A program made the translations under genes and the position numbers. Shown here in pieces: positions 45,777-54,310 of a stretch of 64,000 nucleotides of DNA. Under the pieces are notes generated by a model. The model was not told where the DNA came from. It worked only from the letters and a program-made list of their open reading frames with translations, and did no database searches. Location: assembly GCF_002556545.1 (NCBI RefSeq), contig NZ_CP022685.1, positions 4,008,001 through 4,072,000 of the forward strand, written 5' to 3'. Origin of the DNA: Streptomyces formicae (GTDB taxonomy: Bacteria; Actinomycetota; Actinomycetes; Streptomycetales; Streptomycetaceae). Each line of letters starts with the position of its first letter. Position 1 is the first letter of the stretch.

Positions 45777-46982
45777 GTGTCGACGGCACCCGAGGTCGCC
45801 ACACACGTGACGACGGCCGAACAGGCCCACCCCGCCGTAGGAGCGGCCACCGCCCTCCTCGACGCCTACACCCCGGGCGAACGGTTCCTCGCGACGCCGA
45901 CCCGCACCCTGCTCACCGAGGGCGTCCACGCGCACGTCCCGCACGACGAGAGACCCTTGCCGCACCGCATCGCGGCAACCCTCGCCGACGCCCGCCGCAC
46001 CGGCCCGGCCAAGCCGTACGTCGTGGGCGCGATCCCGTTCGACCACACGGCCCCGGCCGCCCTGGCGGTGCCCCGCGCCCTGCGCACCGCGCCCCCGCTG
46101 ACCGCGGACCCCCTGATCGCCCTCCCCGCCGACCCGCCGGACGCCACCGACTGGCGGATCCGCCCGGTCCCCTCCCCCGAGGCGTACGGCGCGGGCGTGG
46201 CCTCCGCCGTCGAGCGCATGTGGCGCGGCGACTTCAGCAAGGTCGTCCTGGCCCGCACCCTCGAACTCACCGCGCAGGCCCCCCTGGACCTCCCCGTGAT
46301 GCTCCAGCGCCTGGCCCGCCGCGACCCCTCCGGCTACACCTTCGCGCTGCCGACGGCCCCCGGCCGCACCCTGATCGGCGCCAGCCCCGAACTCCTGGTC
46401 TCGCGCCGCGGCCACCAGGTCGTGGCGAACCCCCTCGCGGGCTCGACCCCCCGCAGCGACGACCTCGCCGAGGACGTGCGCCGCGCCGCCGCGCTCCTGG
46501 AGTCGGCCAAGGACCTGCACGAGCACGCGGTCGTGGTGGACGCCGTCCACCAGGCGCTCGCGTCCTTCTGCACGGACCTGACGGTCCCGGCCCGCCCCAC
46601 CCTGATCCGTACGGCGACGATGTGGCACCTGTCCACGACGGTCACCGGTACGGTCGCCTCGCCCGACACCTCCGCGCTCGAACTGGCCTGCGCGCTGCAC
46701 CCCACCCCCGCGGTCTGCGGCACCCCGACGGCCACCGCGCGCGAGGTGATCCGCGAGACGGAACCGTTCGACCGGGGCTTCTTCACCGGCATGGTCGGCT
46801 GGGGCGACGCCAACGGCGACGGCGAGTGGGTCGTGACGATCCGCTGCGCCGAGGCCGAGGAGCGCAGCCTGCGCCTGTACGCGGGCGCGGGCGTGGTCGC
46901 CGCGTCGGAACCGGAGGCGGAGACGGCCGAGACGGGCGCGAAGTTCCGCACGTTCCTGAACGCGGTGGGGGCGGAACTGTGA
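45777..46982 (+). CDS. dhbC: Isochorismate synthase
   Basis: Converts chorismate to isochorismate, the entry step to 2,3-dihydroxybenzoate, using Mg2+. The 401-residue product has the chorismate-binding family core: [44 protein letters not shown], and the C-terminal GYVG-like region [28 protein letters not shown] at 45777 gives the family's usual length. Its TGA overlaps the GTG start of dhbE, coupling translation. Confidence 0.93.
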   Translation: MSTAPEVATHVTTAEQAHPAVGAATALLDAYTPGERFLATPTRTLLTEGVHAHVPHDERPLPHRIAATLADARRTGPAKPYVVGAIPFDHTAPAALAVPRALRTAPPLTADPLIALPADPPDATDWRIRPVPSPEAYGAGVASAVERMWRGDFSKVVLARTLELTAQAPLDLPVMLQRLARRDPSGYTFALPTAPGRTLIGASPELLVSRRGHQVVANPLAGSTPRSDDLAEDVRRAAALLESAKDLHEHAVVVDAVHQALASFCTDLTVPARPTLIRTATMWHLSTTVTGTVASPDTSALELACALHPTPAVCGTPTATAREVIRETEPFDRGFFTGMVGWGDANGDGEWVVTIRCAEAEERSLRLYAGAGVVAASEPEAETAETGAKFRTFLNAVGAEL

Positions 46983-48640
46983 GCACCTCCCGAGCTGTGA
47001 GCACGTCCCGGACCCCCGGGGCGATCGAAGCCCCCACCTGGCCCGAGGAGTTCGCGACCCGCTACCGGGAAGCGGGCTGGTGGCGAGGCGAGACGTTCGG
47101 CCAGCTCCTGAGCGACAGGGCGGCCGAGCACCCGGACCGCACAGCGATCGTCGACCCGGCGTCGAACCGCCGCTGGACGTACGCGGACCTCGACCTCCGC
47201 GCCGACAGGCTGGCCGCGGGCCTGCTCGCCCGCGGCATCGCCAAGGGCGACAAGGTGGTCGTCCAGCTCCCCAACATCGCCGAGTTCTTCGAGACGATCT
47301 TCGCGCTCTTCCGCATCGGCGCGCTCCCCGTCTTCGCGCTGCCCGCGCACCGCGAGACGGAGATCCGCTACTTCTGCGAGTTCACCGGCGCCGCCGCCTA
47401 CGTCATCCCCGCGGAGCACGGCGGCTTCGACTACCGCGAGCTCGCGACGAAGGTGCTCGCCGAAGTCCCCTCCCTGCGACACGTGTTCGTGGCGGACGGC
47501 GACCCCGGCGCCTTCGAGGCGCTGTCGGACGTCCCCGCGGACCCGGTGCCGATCCCCGACCCGCCCGCCCCCTCCGACCTGGCGTTCCTCCAGCTCTCCG
47601 GCGGCTCCACCGGCGTACCGAAGCTGATCCCGCGCACCCACGACGACTACATCTACTCGCTGTGGGGCTCCAACGAACTCTGCGCGGTGGACGAGTCGTC
47701 GGTCTACCTGGTCGCCCTCCCCGCGGCCCACAACTTCCCGCTCTCCTCGCCCGGTTCGCTCGGCGCGCTCTACGCGGGCGCGCGCGTCGTGCTCTGCCCG
47801 CAGCCGAGCCCCGACGTCGCCTTCCCGCTCATCGAGTCCGAGGGCGTCACCCTCACGGGCCTGGTGCCCCCGCTGGCCCTGGTCTGGACGGAGGCGGCGG
47901 CCGAAACGGCGTACGACCTGAGCAGCCTGGACGTACTCCTGGTGGGCGGCGCGAAGTTCAGCGAGGAGGCGGCTCGGCGGGTGAAGCCCGCGCTCGACTG
48001 CACGTTGCAGCAGGTCTTCGGCATGGCGGAGGGCCTGGTCAACTACACGCGCCTGGACGACGACACGGAGACGATCGTCACGACGCAGGGCCGCCCCATC
48101 TCCCCGGACGACGAGATCCGCGTCGTCGACGACGAGGACAACGACCTGCCCGTCGGTGAGACGGGCCACCTCCTGACCCGCGGCCCCTACACGATCCGCG
48201 GCTACTGGAACGCGCCGGAGCACAACGCCCGTTCCTTCACGGCCGACGGCTTCTACCGCACCGGCGACATCGTCCGCCTCACCCCGACGGGACACCTGGT
48301 CGTCGAGGGCCGCGCCAAGGACCAGATCAACCGGGGCGGCGAGAAGATCGCGGCGGAGGAGGTCGAGAACCACCTCCTCGCCCACCCCGCCGTGCACGAC
48401 GCCAACGTGGTCGCCGAGCCCGATCCGTATCTGGGCGAGCGGACCTGCGCGTACGTGATCCTGCGCGCGGGCGCCGACCCGGTGAAGCCGATCGCCATCA
48501 AGAAGTTCGTACGGGAGCGGGGTCTTGCGGCGTACAAGGTGCCGGACCGCGTCGAGTTCGTGACGGCGTTCCCGCAGACGGGGGTGGGCAAGATCTCCAA
48601 GAAGGACCTGCGGGCGGCGTCCGCGCAGCCAGCCCCTTGA
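46979..48640 (+). CDS. dhbE: 2,3-dihydroxybenzoate-AMP ligase
   Basis: Activates 2,3-dihydroxybenzoate with ATP and loads it on the aryl carrier protein, 553 residues. It is a stand-alone A domain with core [16 protein letters not shown] near 208, YRTGDIV near 428, and the catalytic Lys in [10 protein letters not shown] near the end. [11 protein letters not shown] near 250 holds the Asn and Ser that line the DHB pocket in DhbE; salicylate enzymes differ at the Ser. The start overlaps the dhbC stop (GTGA); a second GTG 18 bases on is possible. An octamer tandem repeat separates it from dhbB. Confidence 0.94.
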   Translation: MSTSRAVSTSRTPGAIEAPTWPEEFATRYREAGWWRGETFGQLLSDRAAEHPDRTAIVDPASNRRWTYADLDLRADRLAAGLLARGIAKGDKVVVQLPNIAEFFETIFALFRIGALPVFALPAHRETEIRYFCEFTGAAAYVIPAEHGGFDYRELATKVLAEVPSLRHVFVADGDPGAFEALSDVPADPVPIPDPPAPSDLAFLQLSGGSTGVPKLIPRTHDDYIYSLWGSNELCAVDESSVYLVALPAAHNFPLSSPGSLGALYAGARVVLCPQPSPDVAFPLIESEGVTLTGLVPPLALVWTEAAAETAYDLSSLDVLLVGGAKFSEEAARRVKPALDCTLQQVFGMAEGLVNYTRLDDDTETIVTTQGRPISPDDEIRVVDDEDNDLPVGETGHLLTRGPYTIRGYWNAPEHNARSFTADGFYRTGDIVRLTPTGHLVVEGRAKDQINRGGEKIAAEEVENHLLAHPAVHDANVVAEPDPYLGERTCAYVILRAGADPVKPIAIKKFVRERGLAAYKVPDRVEFVTAFPQTGVGKISKKDLRAASAQPAP

Positions 48641-48641
48641 G

Positions 48642-48713
48642 CCCCTGAGCCCCTGAGCCCCCGAGCCCCCGAAATCCTGAACCCCTGAACCTCTGAACCT
48701 CTGAACCCCTGAA
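48642..48713. repeat. Nine tandem octamers (CCCCTGAA/CCCCTGAG) between dhbE and dhbB
   Basis: Nine 8-bp units from CCCCTGAG to CCCCTGAA, with few changes, fill the space after the dhbE stop. Because 8 is not a multiple of 3 and six or more units carry TGA, stops occur in all three frames, isolating dhbB translation from dhbE. Confidence 0.85.
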
Positions 48714-48729
48714 CGGAATCACCCTCCCC

Positions 48730-49377
48730 ATGGCCCTCCCCGCCATCACCCCCTACCCGATGCCGTCGGCCGACGAGCTGCCCGCGAACCGGGTCGACTG
48801 GACCGTGGACCCCTCCCGCGCGGTGCTCCTCGTCCACGACCTGCAGAACTACTTCCTGACGGCGTACGACCGCGAGCAGTCGCCGATCCCTGAACTTCTC
48901 GGCTCCGTACGGGAGTTGAAGGAGCAGGCGGCACGGCTCGGCATCCCGGTCGTGCACACCGCGCAGCCCGGCGGCCAGACCCCCGCCGAGCGCGGCCTCC
49001 AGCAGGACTTCTGGGGCCCTGGCCTGCCCGACGACGCCGAGGCTGCGGCGATCGCGCCCGAGATCGGCCCGGCGCCCGCCGACACGGTGCTCACGAAGTG
49101 GAAGTACAGCGGCTTCGTCCGCACCGACCTCCTGGAGCGGCTGCGCGAGCAGGGCCGCGACCAGCTGGTCATCACGGGTGTCTACGCCCACATCGGCGTA
49201 CTGATGACGGCGTGCGACGCGTGGATGCAGGACATCCAGGCGTTCGTCGTCGCCGACGCGGTGGCCGACTTCTCCGCCGACGACCACGCGATGGCGCTGC
49301 GCTGGGCGGCGGGCAAGTGCGCGGTGGTCACCACGGCGGACACCGTCTTCTCCCCGCACTCCTCCAAGGAAGGCTGA
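48730..49377 (+). CDS. dhbB: Isochorismatase (single domain, no fused carrier)
   Basis: Hydrolyses isochorismate to 2,3-dihydro-2,3-dihydroxybenzoate and pyruvate, 215 residues. It has DLQNYFL (catalytic Asp near 37), KWKYSGFVRTDL (Lys), and ITGVYAHIGVLMTACDAWMQDI near 150, followed by FVVADAVADFSADDHAMAL as in EntB/DhbB. EntB and DhbB of E. coli and B. subtilis have an aryl carrier domain fused at the C-terminus; here it is a separate gene 5 bases downstream. Confidence 0.93.
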   Translation: MALPAITPYPMPSADELPANRVDWTVDPSRAVLLVHDLQNYFLTAYDREQSPIPELLGSVRELKEQAARLGIPVVHTAQPGGQTPAERGLQQDFWGPGLPDDAEAAAIAPEIGPAPADTVLTKWKYSGFVRTDLLERLREQGRDQLVITGVYAHIGVLMTACDAWMQDIQAFVVADAVADFSADDHAMALRWAAGKCAVVTTADTVFSPHSSKEG

Positions 49378-49382
49378 CAGCC

Positions 49383-49613
49383 ATGTCCCTGACTCTCGAT
49401 CAGCTCCGTGCCGACGTGGCCGACGTCCTCGGCGAGGACCCGGCCGACATCCCCGCGGACGAGAACCTCGTCGACTACGGCCTCGACTCCGTACGCCTGA
49501 TGACCCTCCTGGGCCGCTGGCGCCGCGACCACGGCGTCACGGCGTCCTTCGCGGACCTGGCGGAGCAGCCCGCCCTGGAGAAGTGGGTGCCGCTGCTCGC
49601 GCAGGGGGCGTGA
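49383..49613 (+). CDS. Free-standing aryl carrier protein
   Basis: Carries the DHB thioester from DhbE to the first C domain of the NRPS. The 76-residue product is a phosphopantetheine-binding fold with attachment Ser in VDYGLDSVRLMTLL near 39. ATG at 49383 follows AAGGAAGG, which overlaps the end of dhbB. It corresponds to the C-terminal domain of EntB/DhbB and is the last gene of the DHB operon; the next gene converges after 3 bases. Confidence 0.9.
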   Translation: MSLTLDQLRADVADVLGEDPADIPADENLVDYGLDSVRLMTLLGRWRRDHGVTASFADLAEQPALEKWVPLLAQGA

Positions 49614-49616
49614 GGA

Positions 49617-50360
49617 TCACGCTTCCTTCGTGAAGACGAGCACCTCGGTGGAGGCGAAGCCCACGGGAGCCAGGAAGCTGGCTTCCAGGCCGCAGCCGAG
49701 GGTCGCGAAGAGGTCCACGCACGCCTGGCGGGGCATGGCCGCCGGATAGGAGTCGTGCCCGTCGCCGCCCTTCGCCACCCAGGCGCGCATCGTGGCGGGG
49801 TCCAGGCACGCCTCCGTCATGACGTCGAAGACGATCCGGCCACCGGGCCGGGTGACCCGCGCCATCTCGAAGAAGTAGCGGGCGGCGCTGAGGAAGGTCA
49901 CGGTGTTGAAGACCTTGTGGGCCTGGACGAGGTCGACGCTGTTGTCGGAGGTCGGGGCGAGACTGCACTCCGCGGTGGGCCGGGCGGTCACCTTGAAGGT
50001 GTCCACCAGGTAGGCGGCCCAGGGCGCCGCCGTCTCGTAGATCTCGTAACGCCCCGGCGAGCACTCCTTGAGCGTCTTCTCCAGGTACCGCCCGGACCCG
50101 GGGCCGATCTCGAGGACCGTGTCGGGGTCGGCGGCGAACACGCCGAGAGCGCGTAACTCGTCGATGGTGGACTGGGTGGCGCCGGGCGTGCCGTTCATGA
50201 CTTCGTCGAGGTAGTCGCCGACCGACAGACCGGCCGCCCGCGCGGCCCGCATCGTCGCCTCGAAGGGGAGGAAGTCGTCCACCCCACCCCGGTTGTCGAT
50301 GCTGCGCACGATGTCGTATCCGGCGCGCCCCAAGAGCTTCTTGATCCCTGATTTCCACAT
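49617..50360 (-). CDS. SAM-dependent methyltransferase
   Basis: Class I methyltransferase of 247 residues. The SAM-binding loop is VLEIGPGSGRYLEKTL, followed by DLVQAHKVFNTV and the post-motif ARVTRPGGRIVFDVMTEA. ATG at 50360 is chosen for the strong GGAGGGG six bases upstream over an in-frame start 33 bases earlier. Substrate unknown. It lies outside the iron-boxed transcripts and converges on them, so membership of the siderophore pathway is doubtful. Confidence 0.8.
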   Translation of the reverse strand: MWKSGIKKLLGRAGYDIVRSIDNRGGVDDFLPFEATMRAARAAGLSVGDYLDEVMNGTPGATQSTIDELRALGVFAADPDTVLEIGPGSGRYLEKTLKECSPGRYEIYETAAPWAAYLVDTFKVTARPTAECSLAPTSDNSVDLVQAHKVFNTVTFLSAARYFFEMARVTRPGGRIVFDVMTEACLDPATMRAWVAKGGDGHDSYPAAMPRQACVDLFATLGCGLEASFLAPVGFASTEVLVFTKEA

Positions 50361-50476
50361 GGGGTTCCCCTCCCTGGTGCCCTCGTCGGGCACGTCTCAC
50401 AACGGTTGGTCATGCCTGGGAGCACGCCGAAGTCACGGGCGTGCGTGATGACGTGGTGCGGTGAAGTGCCCTGGCC

Positions 50477-50938
50477 CTACGGGGCGCAGGGCTGTGCGCG
50501 GTGGAGCAGGACCACGAGTGCGCGCGGTCTCGGCAGCGTCGCGGTCGGCCGGGGCGCCCGGCCGGGCTTCGGCAGCGCATCGTCCGTGCGGTGCAGGACG
50601 AGGCTGATGGCGTACAGCAGGGGCGTCCGCCAGTGGGGCGCGGGCGAGTGGCCCGTGCCGCGGACGAGGTGGACCAGGGCGAGGCCCGCGAGGACGTTCA
50701 ACGCGGCCATGGCCAGGGGGTGATGGTGCCAGGCGGCCGGGAGCCGCGCGTGGCCCTCCGGCCGGGCCGCGGGGATGTCCGCGACGGTCAGCCCCAGCCA
50801 GCCGGGCACCAAGGTCTGTACGGCGGTGACGGCGAGCGCGGCGCCCACCAGGGCAAGAGCGACCGCACGGACGGCGGTGCCGCTCGCGGGCGGGCGGTGG
50901 CCCGGGCCGGGGTGGTCGCGCTCAAGGTTGGCCGACAT
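50477..50938 (-). CDS. Hypothetical membrane protein
   Basis: 153-residue protein of unknown function. Hydrophobic helices are visible at about 22-42 (AVRAVALALVGAALAVTAVQ) and 75-95 (PLAMAALNVLAGLALVHLV). A His-rich turn (AAWHHHP) and a basic, Pro-rich C-terminus are also present. Start taken at ATG 50938. Confidence 0.5.
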   Translation of the reverse strand: MSANLERDHPGPGHRPPASGTAVRAVALALVGAALAVTAVQTLVPGWLGLTVADIPAARPEGHARLPAAWHHHPLAMAALNVLAGLALVHLVRGTGHSPAPHWRTPLLYAISLVLHRTDDALPKPGRAPRPTATLPRPRALVVLLHRAQPCAP

Positions 50939-51253
50939 AGCCGGACCATCATGGCGCACTCGTGCGCGGCTCTTGGCGCGAATACGGCATTCCGCTATTT
51001 GAGCGTAGAAGTTGGGTGGTTGTCCTCCGGTGGGCGCGGGCTCAGAGCGGGCTCACTCGACCCAGCGGTGGGTCAACTGCCGCCGCGGTGCCGCGTCGAC
51101 GTCACGGGGCGGGCGTACTGACTCAAGGAAACCGGGACTTGTGCGCTCACCCGAGGCGTGTCGCAGGCGGGTCCGACCATGCCGTCTGCGACAGCCCTAT
51201 GCTTCTACTCGCCTGTAGAGAGAAGCACACGCACAGAAGGAGTGAACGCCACG
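50939..51253. other. Divergent intergenic region upstream of the SpoOM gene
   Basis: About 315 bases with no supported gene. It holds the SpoOM ribosome site AGAAGGAG (51234-51241) and presumably promoters for both flanking genes. I see no clear palindrome. Confidence 0.5.
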
Positions 51254-52285
51254 ATGGTGTTCAAACGGCTGCTCGGCTCGCTCGGTGTGGGCGGTCCCAC
51301 CGTCGACACGATCCTCGATCCGGGCGCGGCACTGCCCGGCGGGATCCTGTCGGGCCAGGTCCAACTCAAGGGCGGCAGCGCCGACTTCGACATCGAGCAC
51401 ATCACGCTGGAGCTGGTGGCCAGGGTGGAGGCCGAGCACGAGGACGGCGAGAGCGAAGGCACCGTCACCTTCGAACGGTTCACCGTCGGCGGCGGGTTCC
51501 GACTCGCCGAGGGCGAGCAGCGCGGCGTGCCGTTCAGCGTGACGCTCCCCTGGGAGACCCCGGTCACCGAGCTGTACGGCCAGGCCCTCGGCGTCGTCCT
51601 CGGCGTGCGCACCGAGCTCTCCGTGGCGGGCGCGAAGGACAAGGGCGACCTGGACCAGCTCGCGGTGGGCCCGCTGCCCGCGCAGGAAGCGATCCTGGAG
51701 GCACTGGGCCAGCTGGGCTTCGGCTTCAAGTCCGCCGACCTGGAGTACGGCCGCATCGGCGGCACCGGGCAGCAACTCCCCTTCTACCAGGAGATCGAGC
51801 TCTCCCCGGCCCCGCGGTACGCCCACGCCGTGACGGAGATCGAGTTGACCTTCCTCTCCCACCCGGGCGGCATGGAGGTGGTCCTGGAGGCCGACAAGCG
51901 CGGCGGCCTGTTCTCCGGCGGCCACGACACGGTCACCCGCTTCACCGTCGGCCACGACGGCGTCGAGCACCAGGACTGGAACAGCGTGGTCGACGGCTGG
52001 ATCCAGCAACTGGTCGAGCACCGCGCGTCGTACGGATCGCATGCCTCGTACGGCCACGGGGACCCCTACGGGGCCGGACACGGACACGGCCACGGCCACG
52101 GCCACGGCGACCACCATCACGGGCACGAGGGTCACCGCCGCTCGGGCCCCGGCATGGGCACGGCGGTCGCGGCGGGCGCGGCCGGGCTCGCAGTCGGTGT
52201 CGTCGGCGGCATGGTCGCGGCCGAAGTCGTCGACGAGGTGGGGGACTTCTTCGAGGGCGAGGAAGACGAGGGGGACGAGGAGTAG
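51254..52285 (+). CDS. SpoOM-family (arrestin-like) protein with His-rich tail
   Basis: 343-residue protein of the sporulation-control Spo0M family, which has an arrestin-like beta-sandwich. MVFKRLLGSLGVGGPTVDTIL is the typical N-terminus, and LPGGILSGQVQLKGGSADFDIEHITLEL the first strands. After the domain (about 1-265) comes a tail with alternating Gly-His (GHGHGHGHGHGDHHHGHEGH) that could bind metal. A glycine-rich hydrophobic stretch (AVAAGAAGLAVGVVGGMVAAE) and an acidic end follow. The last parts are not common to all members. ATG at 51254 follows AGAAGGAG. Confidence 0.88.
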   Translation: MVFKRLLGSLGVGGPTVDTILDPGAALPGGILSGQVQLKGGSADFDIEHITLELVARVEAEHEDGESEGTVTFERFTVGGGFRLAEGEQRGVPFSVTLPWETPVTELYGQALGVVLGVRTELSVAGAKDKGDLDQLAVGPLPAQEAILEALGQLGFGFKSADLEYGRIGGTGQQLPFYQEIELSPAPRYAHAVTEIELTFLSHPGGMEVVLEADKRGGLFSGGHDTVTRFTVGHDGVEHQDWNSVVDGWIQQLVEHRASYGSHASYGHGDPYGAGHGHGHGHGHGDHHHGHEGHRRSGPGMGTAVAAGAAGLAVGVVGGMVAAEVVDEVGDFFEGEEDEGDEE

Positions 52286-52336
52286 CCGTACGGGGGGGGA
52301 GCGGAGAGCCCGGAACGGCCTGAGAGCCCGACGCAG

Positions 52337-52420
52337 CTGACGCGACTGACGCGACTGACGCGACTGACGCGACTGACGCGACTGACGCGACTGACGCGAC
52401 TGACGCGACTGACGCGACTG
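52337..52420. repeat. Nonamer tandem repeat CTGACGCGA, 9.3 copies
   Basis: Nine perfect units plus CTG lie between the converging SpoOM and TetR genes. It is non-coding as far as can be judged, although the 9-base period keeps all frames open (VSR repeats on the minus strand). Confidence 0.9.
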
Positions 52421-52452
52421 TAGAGGCTCCCCCTCCCCACCGGACCTGCGCG

Positions 52453-53031
52453 TCAGACCACAGCGAGCCGATCCACCAACAGCTCCACCCGCGCCCCGGT
52501 GTCCTCCGGCGGCAGCCGCCCCGCCCGGGTCAACGTCGCGAGCCCATGCAGGGCGGCCCAGAACGTCTCGGTGAACAGCCCCGGCGGAACCCCGTCCCCC
52601 GCGACCTCGCCGAGGCTCTCCAGCAGCGCGGCGAAGGCGTCCTTCAGCGGCTCCGGCGTGTCCTCCTGCGCGAACGCGAGGCCGCCGTCGAGCTGGAAGA
52701 TGGCGTCGTACACCGCCGGGTTGCCTTCGGCGAAGTCGAGATAGGCGTGAGCGAGGGCGGCGACCCGCTCGCGCGGCCCGCTCGCACCGGCGGCCGCGGT
52801 GCGCACCGCCGACGCCAGCTCGGCGGCGCCCTGGAGGGCGACGGCGCCGATGATCTCGCGCTTGCCCCGGAAGTGGCTGTAGAGGACGGGCTGGCTGTAT
52901 TCGATGCGCTCGGCGAGCCGCCGGGTGGTGACCGCGTCCCACCCCTGCCGCTCGGCGAGTTCGCGGGCCGTCGCCACGATGAGGCGCTGACGCTCCGCCC
53001 GTTCGCGCTCCTTGCGTTCCTGTACCGACAT
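52453..53031 (-). CDS. TetR-family regulator of the DUF1772 operon
   Basis: 192-residue repressor with HTH ERQRLIVATARELAERQGWD then TTRRLAERIEYSQPVLYSHFRGKREII. The C-terminal half matches the TetR_C_13-like WHG-domain group (FTETFWAALHGLATLTRAGRLP). It is divergent from a membrane-protein pair, and two copies of CTAGCANCGCTAG lie between, so autoregulation and control of the pair are likely. Confidence 0.92.
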   Translation of the reverse strand: MSVQERKERERAERQRLIVATARELAERQGWDAVTTRRLAERIEYSQPVLYSHFRGKREIIGAVALQGAAELASAVRTAAAGASGPRERVAALAHAYLDFAEGNPAVYDAIFQLDGGLAFAQEDTPEPLKDAFAALLESLGEVAGDGVPPGLFTETFWAALHGLATLTRAGRLPPEDTGARVELLVDRLAVV

Positions 53032-53041
53032 GATTCAAATC

Positions 53042-53105
53042 CTAGCACCGCTAGACATCCGAGCGTCAGCAGTACTAGCGTTGCTTCGACACCTAGCAGC
53101 GCTAG
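53042..53105. promoter_or_regulatory. Two 13-bp TetR operator palindromes
   Basis: CTAGCACCGCTAG (53042-53054) and CTAGCAGCGCTAG (53093-53105) are the same palindrome, 51 bases centre to centre. A half-like CTAGCG lies between them. They flank the divergent promoters of the TetR gene and the DUF1772 gene. Confidence 0.75.
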
Positions 53106-53128
53106 ATCTCATCCCTGAAGGGACCGTC

Positions 53129-53575
53129 ATGCTCAACGCACTTGAGGTCGTCACCACCGTGATCGTGGGCGTGATGGTGGGGGTGGAGTTCTCCGTCGCC
53201 TTCGTCATGAACCCGATCCTCAACGCACTCCCGGAGGACAGCGGCCAACTCGGCCATGCCCACGGGGGCCGGATGCTCGGCGCCGTGATGCCGGTCTGGT
53301 ACATCGGCTCGCTCGCCCTGGTCGCGGCCTGGGCCGTAGCCGGATGGCACCACGAGGGCGCGGGCCTGGTCGTCACCGCGGGCGCACTGCTCGCCCTCAG
53401 CGTGGTCATGTCGATCCTGCTGCTGGTCCCGATCAACAACCGGAACAAGACGTGGACGCCCGAGAACCGCCCCGAGGACTGGAAGGAGCAGATGAACCGC
53501 TGGAACCGCTACCACTACGTCCGAGTCGCGGTCATCATCGCCGCCTTCACCTTGCTGGTCACGGCTCTCGCCTGA
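53129..53575 (+). CDS. DUF1772 (anthrone oxygenase-like) membrane protein
   Basis: 148-residue protein with four predicted helices. The family pattern is seen as GVMVGVEFSVAFVMNPIL in helix 1, then GGRMLGAVMPVWYI, and PINNRNKTW...W..MNRWNRYHYVRV before the last helix. Some relatives are cofactor-free anthrone oxygenases; the role here is not known. ATG at 53129 follows GAAGGGA. It is first in a two-gene unit under the divergent TetR. Confidence 0.85.
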   Translation: MLNALEVVTTVIVGVMVGVEFSVAFVMNPILNALPEDSGQLGHAHGGRMLGAVMPVWYIGSLALVAAWAVAGWHHEGAGLVVTAGALLALSVVMSILLLVPINNRNKTWTPENRPEDWKEQMNRWNRYHYVRVAVIIAAFTLLVTALA

Positions 53576-53631
53576 GCCGTCCCGACGCCCAACCGTCACC
53601 CATCCGCCGAAGCCCCGCAAGGAGAAGACCG

Positions 53632-54108
53632 ATGTCACCGACGCGACCGATGTCACCGACGCCGCCGACGCCACCGACTCCGCTGAAGAAGATCAACACC
53701 ATCCTGACCGCCGCCTTCATACTCTTCATCCTCTGGTTCGGGACGGAGTTCATCCTGAGCCCGGGGACGACGGCACCGGACTTCGGCCTGCCGACCTGGC
53801 CGTCGGGCGACGGCGGCGGCTTCCTGGTCATCAAGGGAATCCGCGACGTGGTCCTGGCCCTGGTCCTGGCCATCCTGCTGGTGACAGGCCACCGGAGGGC
53901 GCTGGGCTGGGTACTGCTGGTGGAGTCCCTAGCCGCGTTCGGCGACATGACCACGGTGCTGACCCACGACGGCTCCGTGGCCACGGCCCTGGGCGTCCAC
54001 TGCCTGACCGCGTTGGCGATGGTGGCGAACGGCCTGCTGCTCATGCGCGAGACCCGCAAGACGGCGACCGCTCCGGCGGGGCCGGTCCCGTCCCCGCAGC
54101 CCGCCTGA
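53632..54108 (+). CDS. DUF4267-type small membrane protein
   Basis: 158-residue predicted four-helix membrane protein. INTILTAAFILFILWFGTEFILSP, then FLVIKGIRDVVLALVLAILLV and a Met-rich last helix, are typical of the DUF4267 group. The N-terminal 18 residues are a Met-Ser-Pro-Thr repeat encoded by a 9- to 18-base repeat, so the true start may be the second ATG at 53650. AAGGAG precedes the first ATG. It lies 56 bases after the DUF1772 gene, probably in the same operon. Function unknown. Confidence 0.75.
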   Translation: MSPTRPMSPTPPTPPTPLKKINTILTAAFILFILWFGTEFILSPGTTAPDFGLPTWPSGDGGGFLVIKGIRDVVLALVLAILLVTGHRRALGWVLLVESLAAFGDMTTVLTHDGSVATALGVHCLTALAMVANGLLLMRETRKTATAPAGPVPSPQPA

Positions 54109-54310
54109 CACCGGGCGGCGGCGGACGGCGGGGTCGGCGGGGTCGGCGGGGTCGACGGGCCTCTCCCACTCCATCCCCTCCCTCACGTCCACCGCCAGAG
54201 TCATAGATGTCGCTTATGGGCGCATCAATCGGACACCTCTACTCCCGCGCGCCGTCGGCTTTGAAGCTGGGCCCAGCACCGCCGCACGACAGCACGCAAG
54301 GGATGACGCA

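Noticed and set aside
49617..50360. Methyltransferase as a siderophore tailoring gene
   Set aside because: It converges on the DHB operon, has no iron box, and no methylation step is needed for the predicted product.
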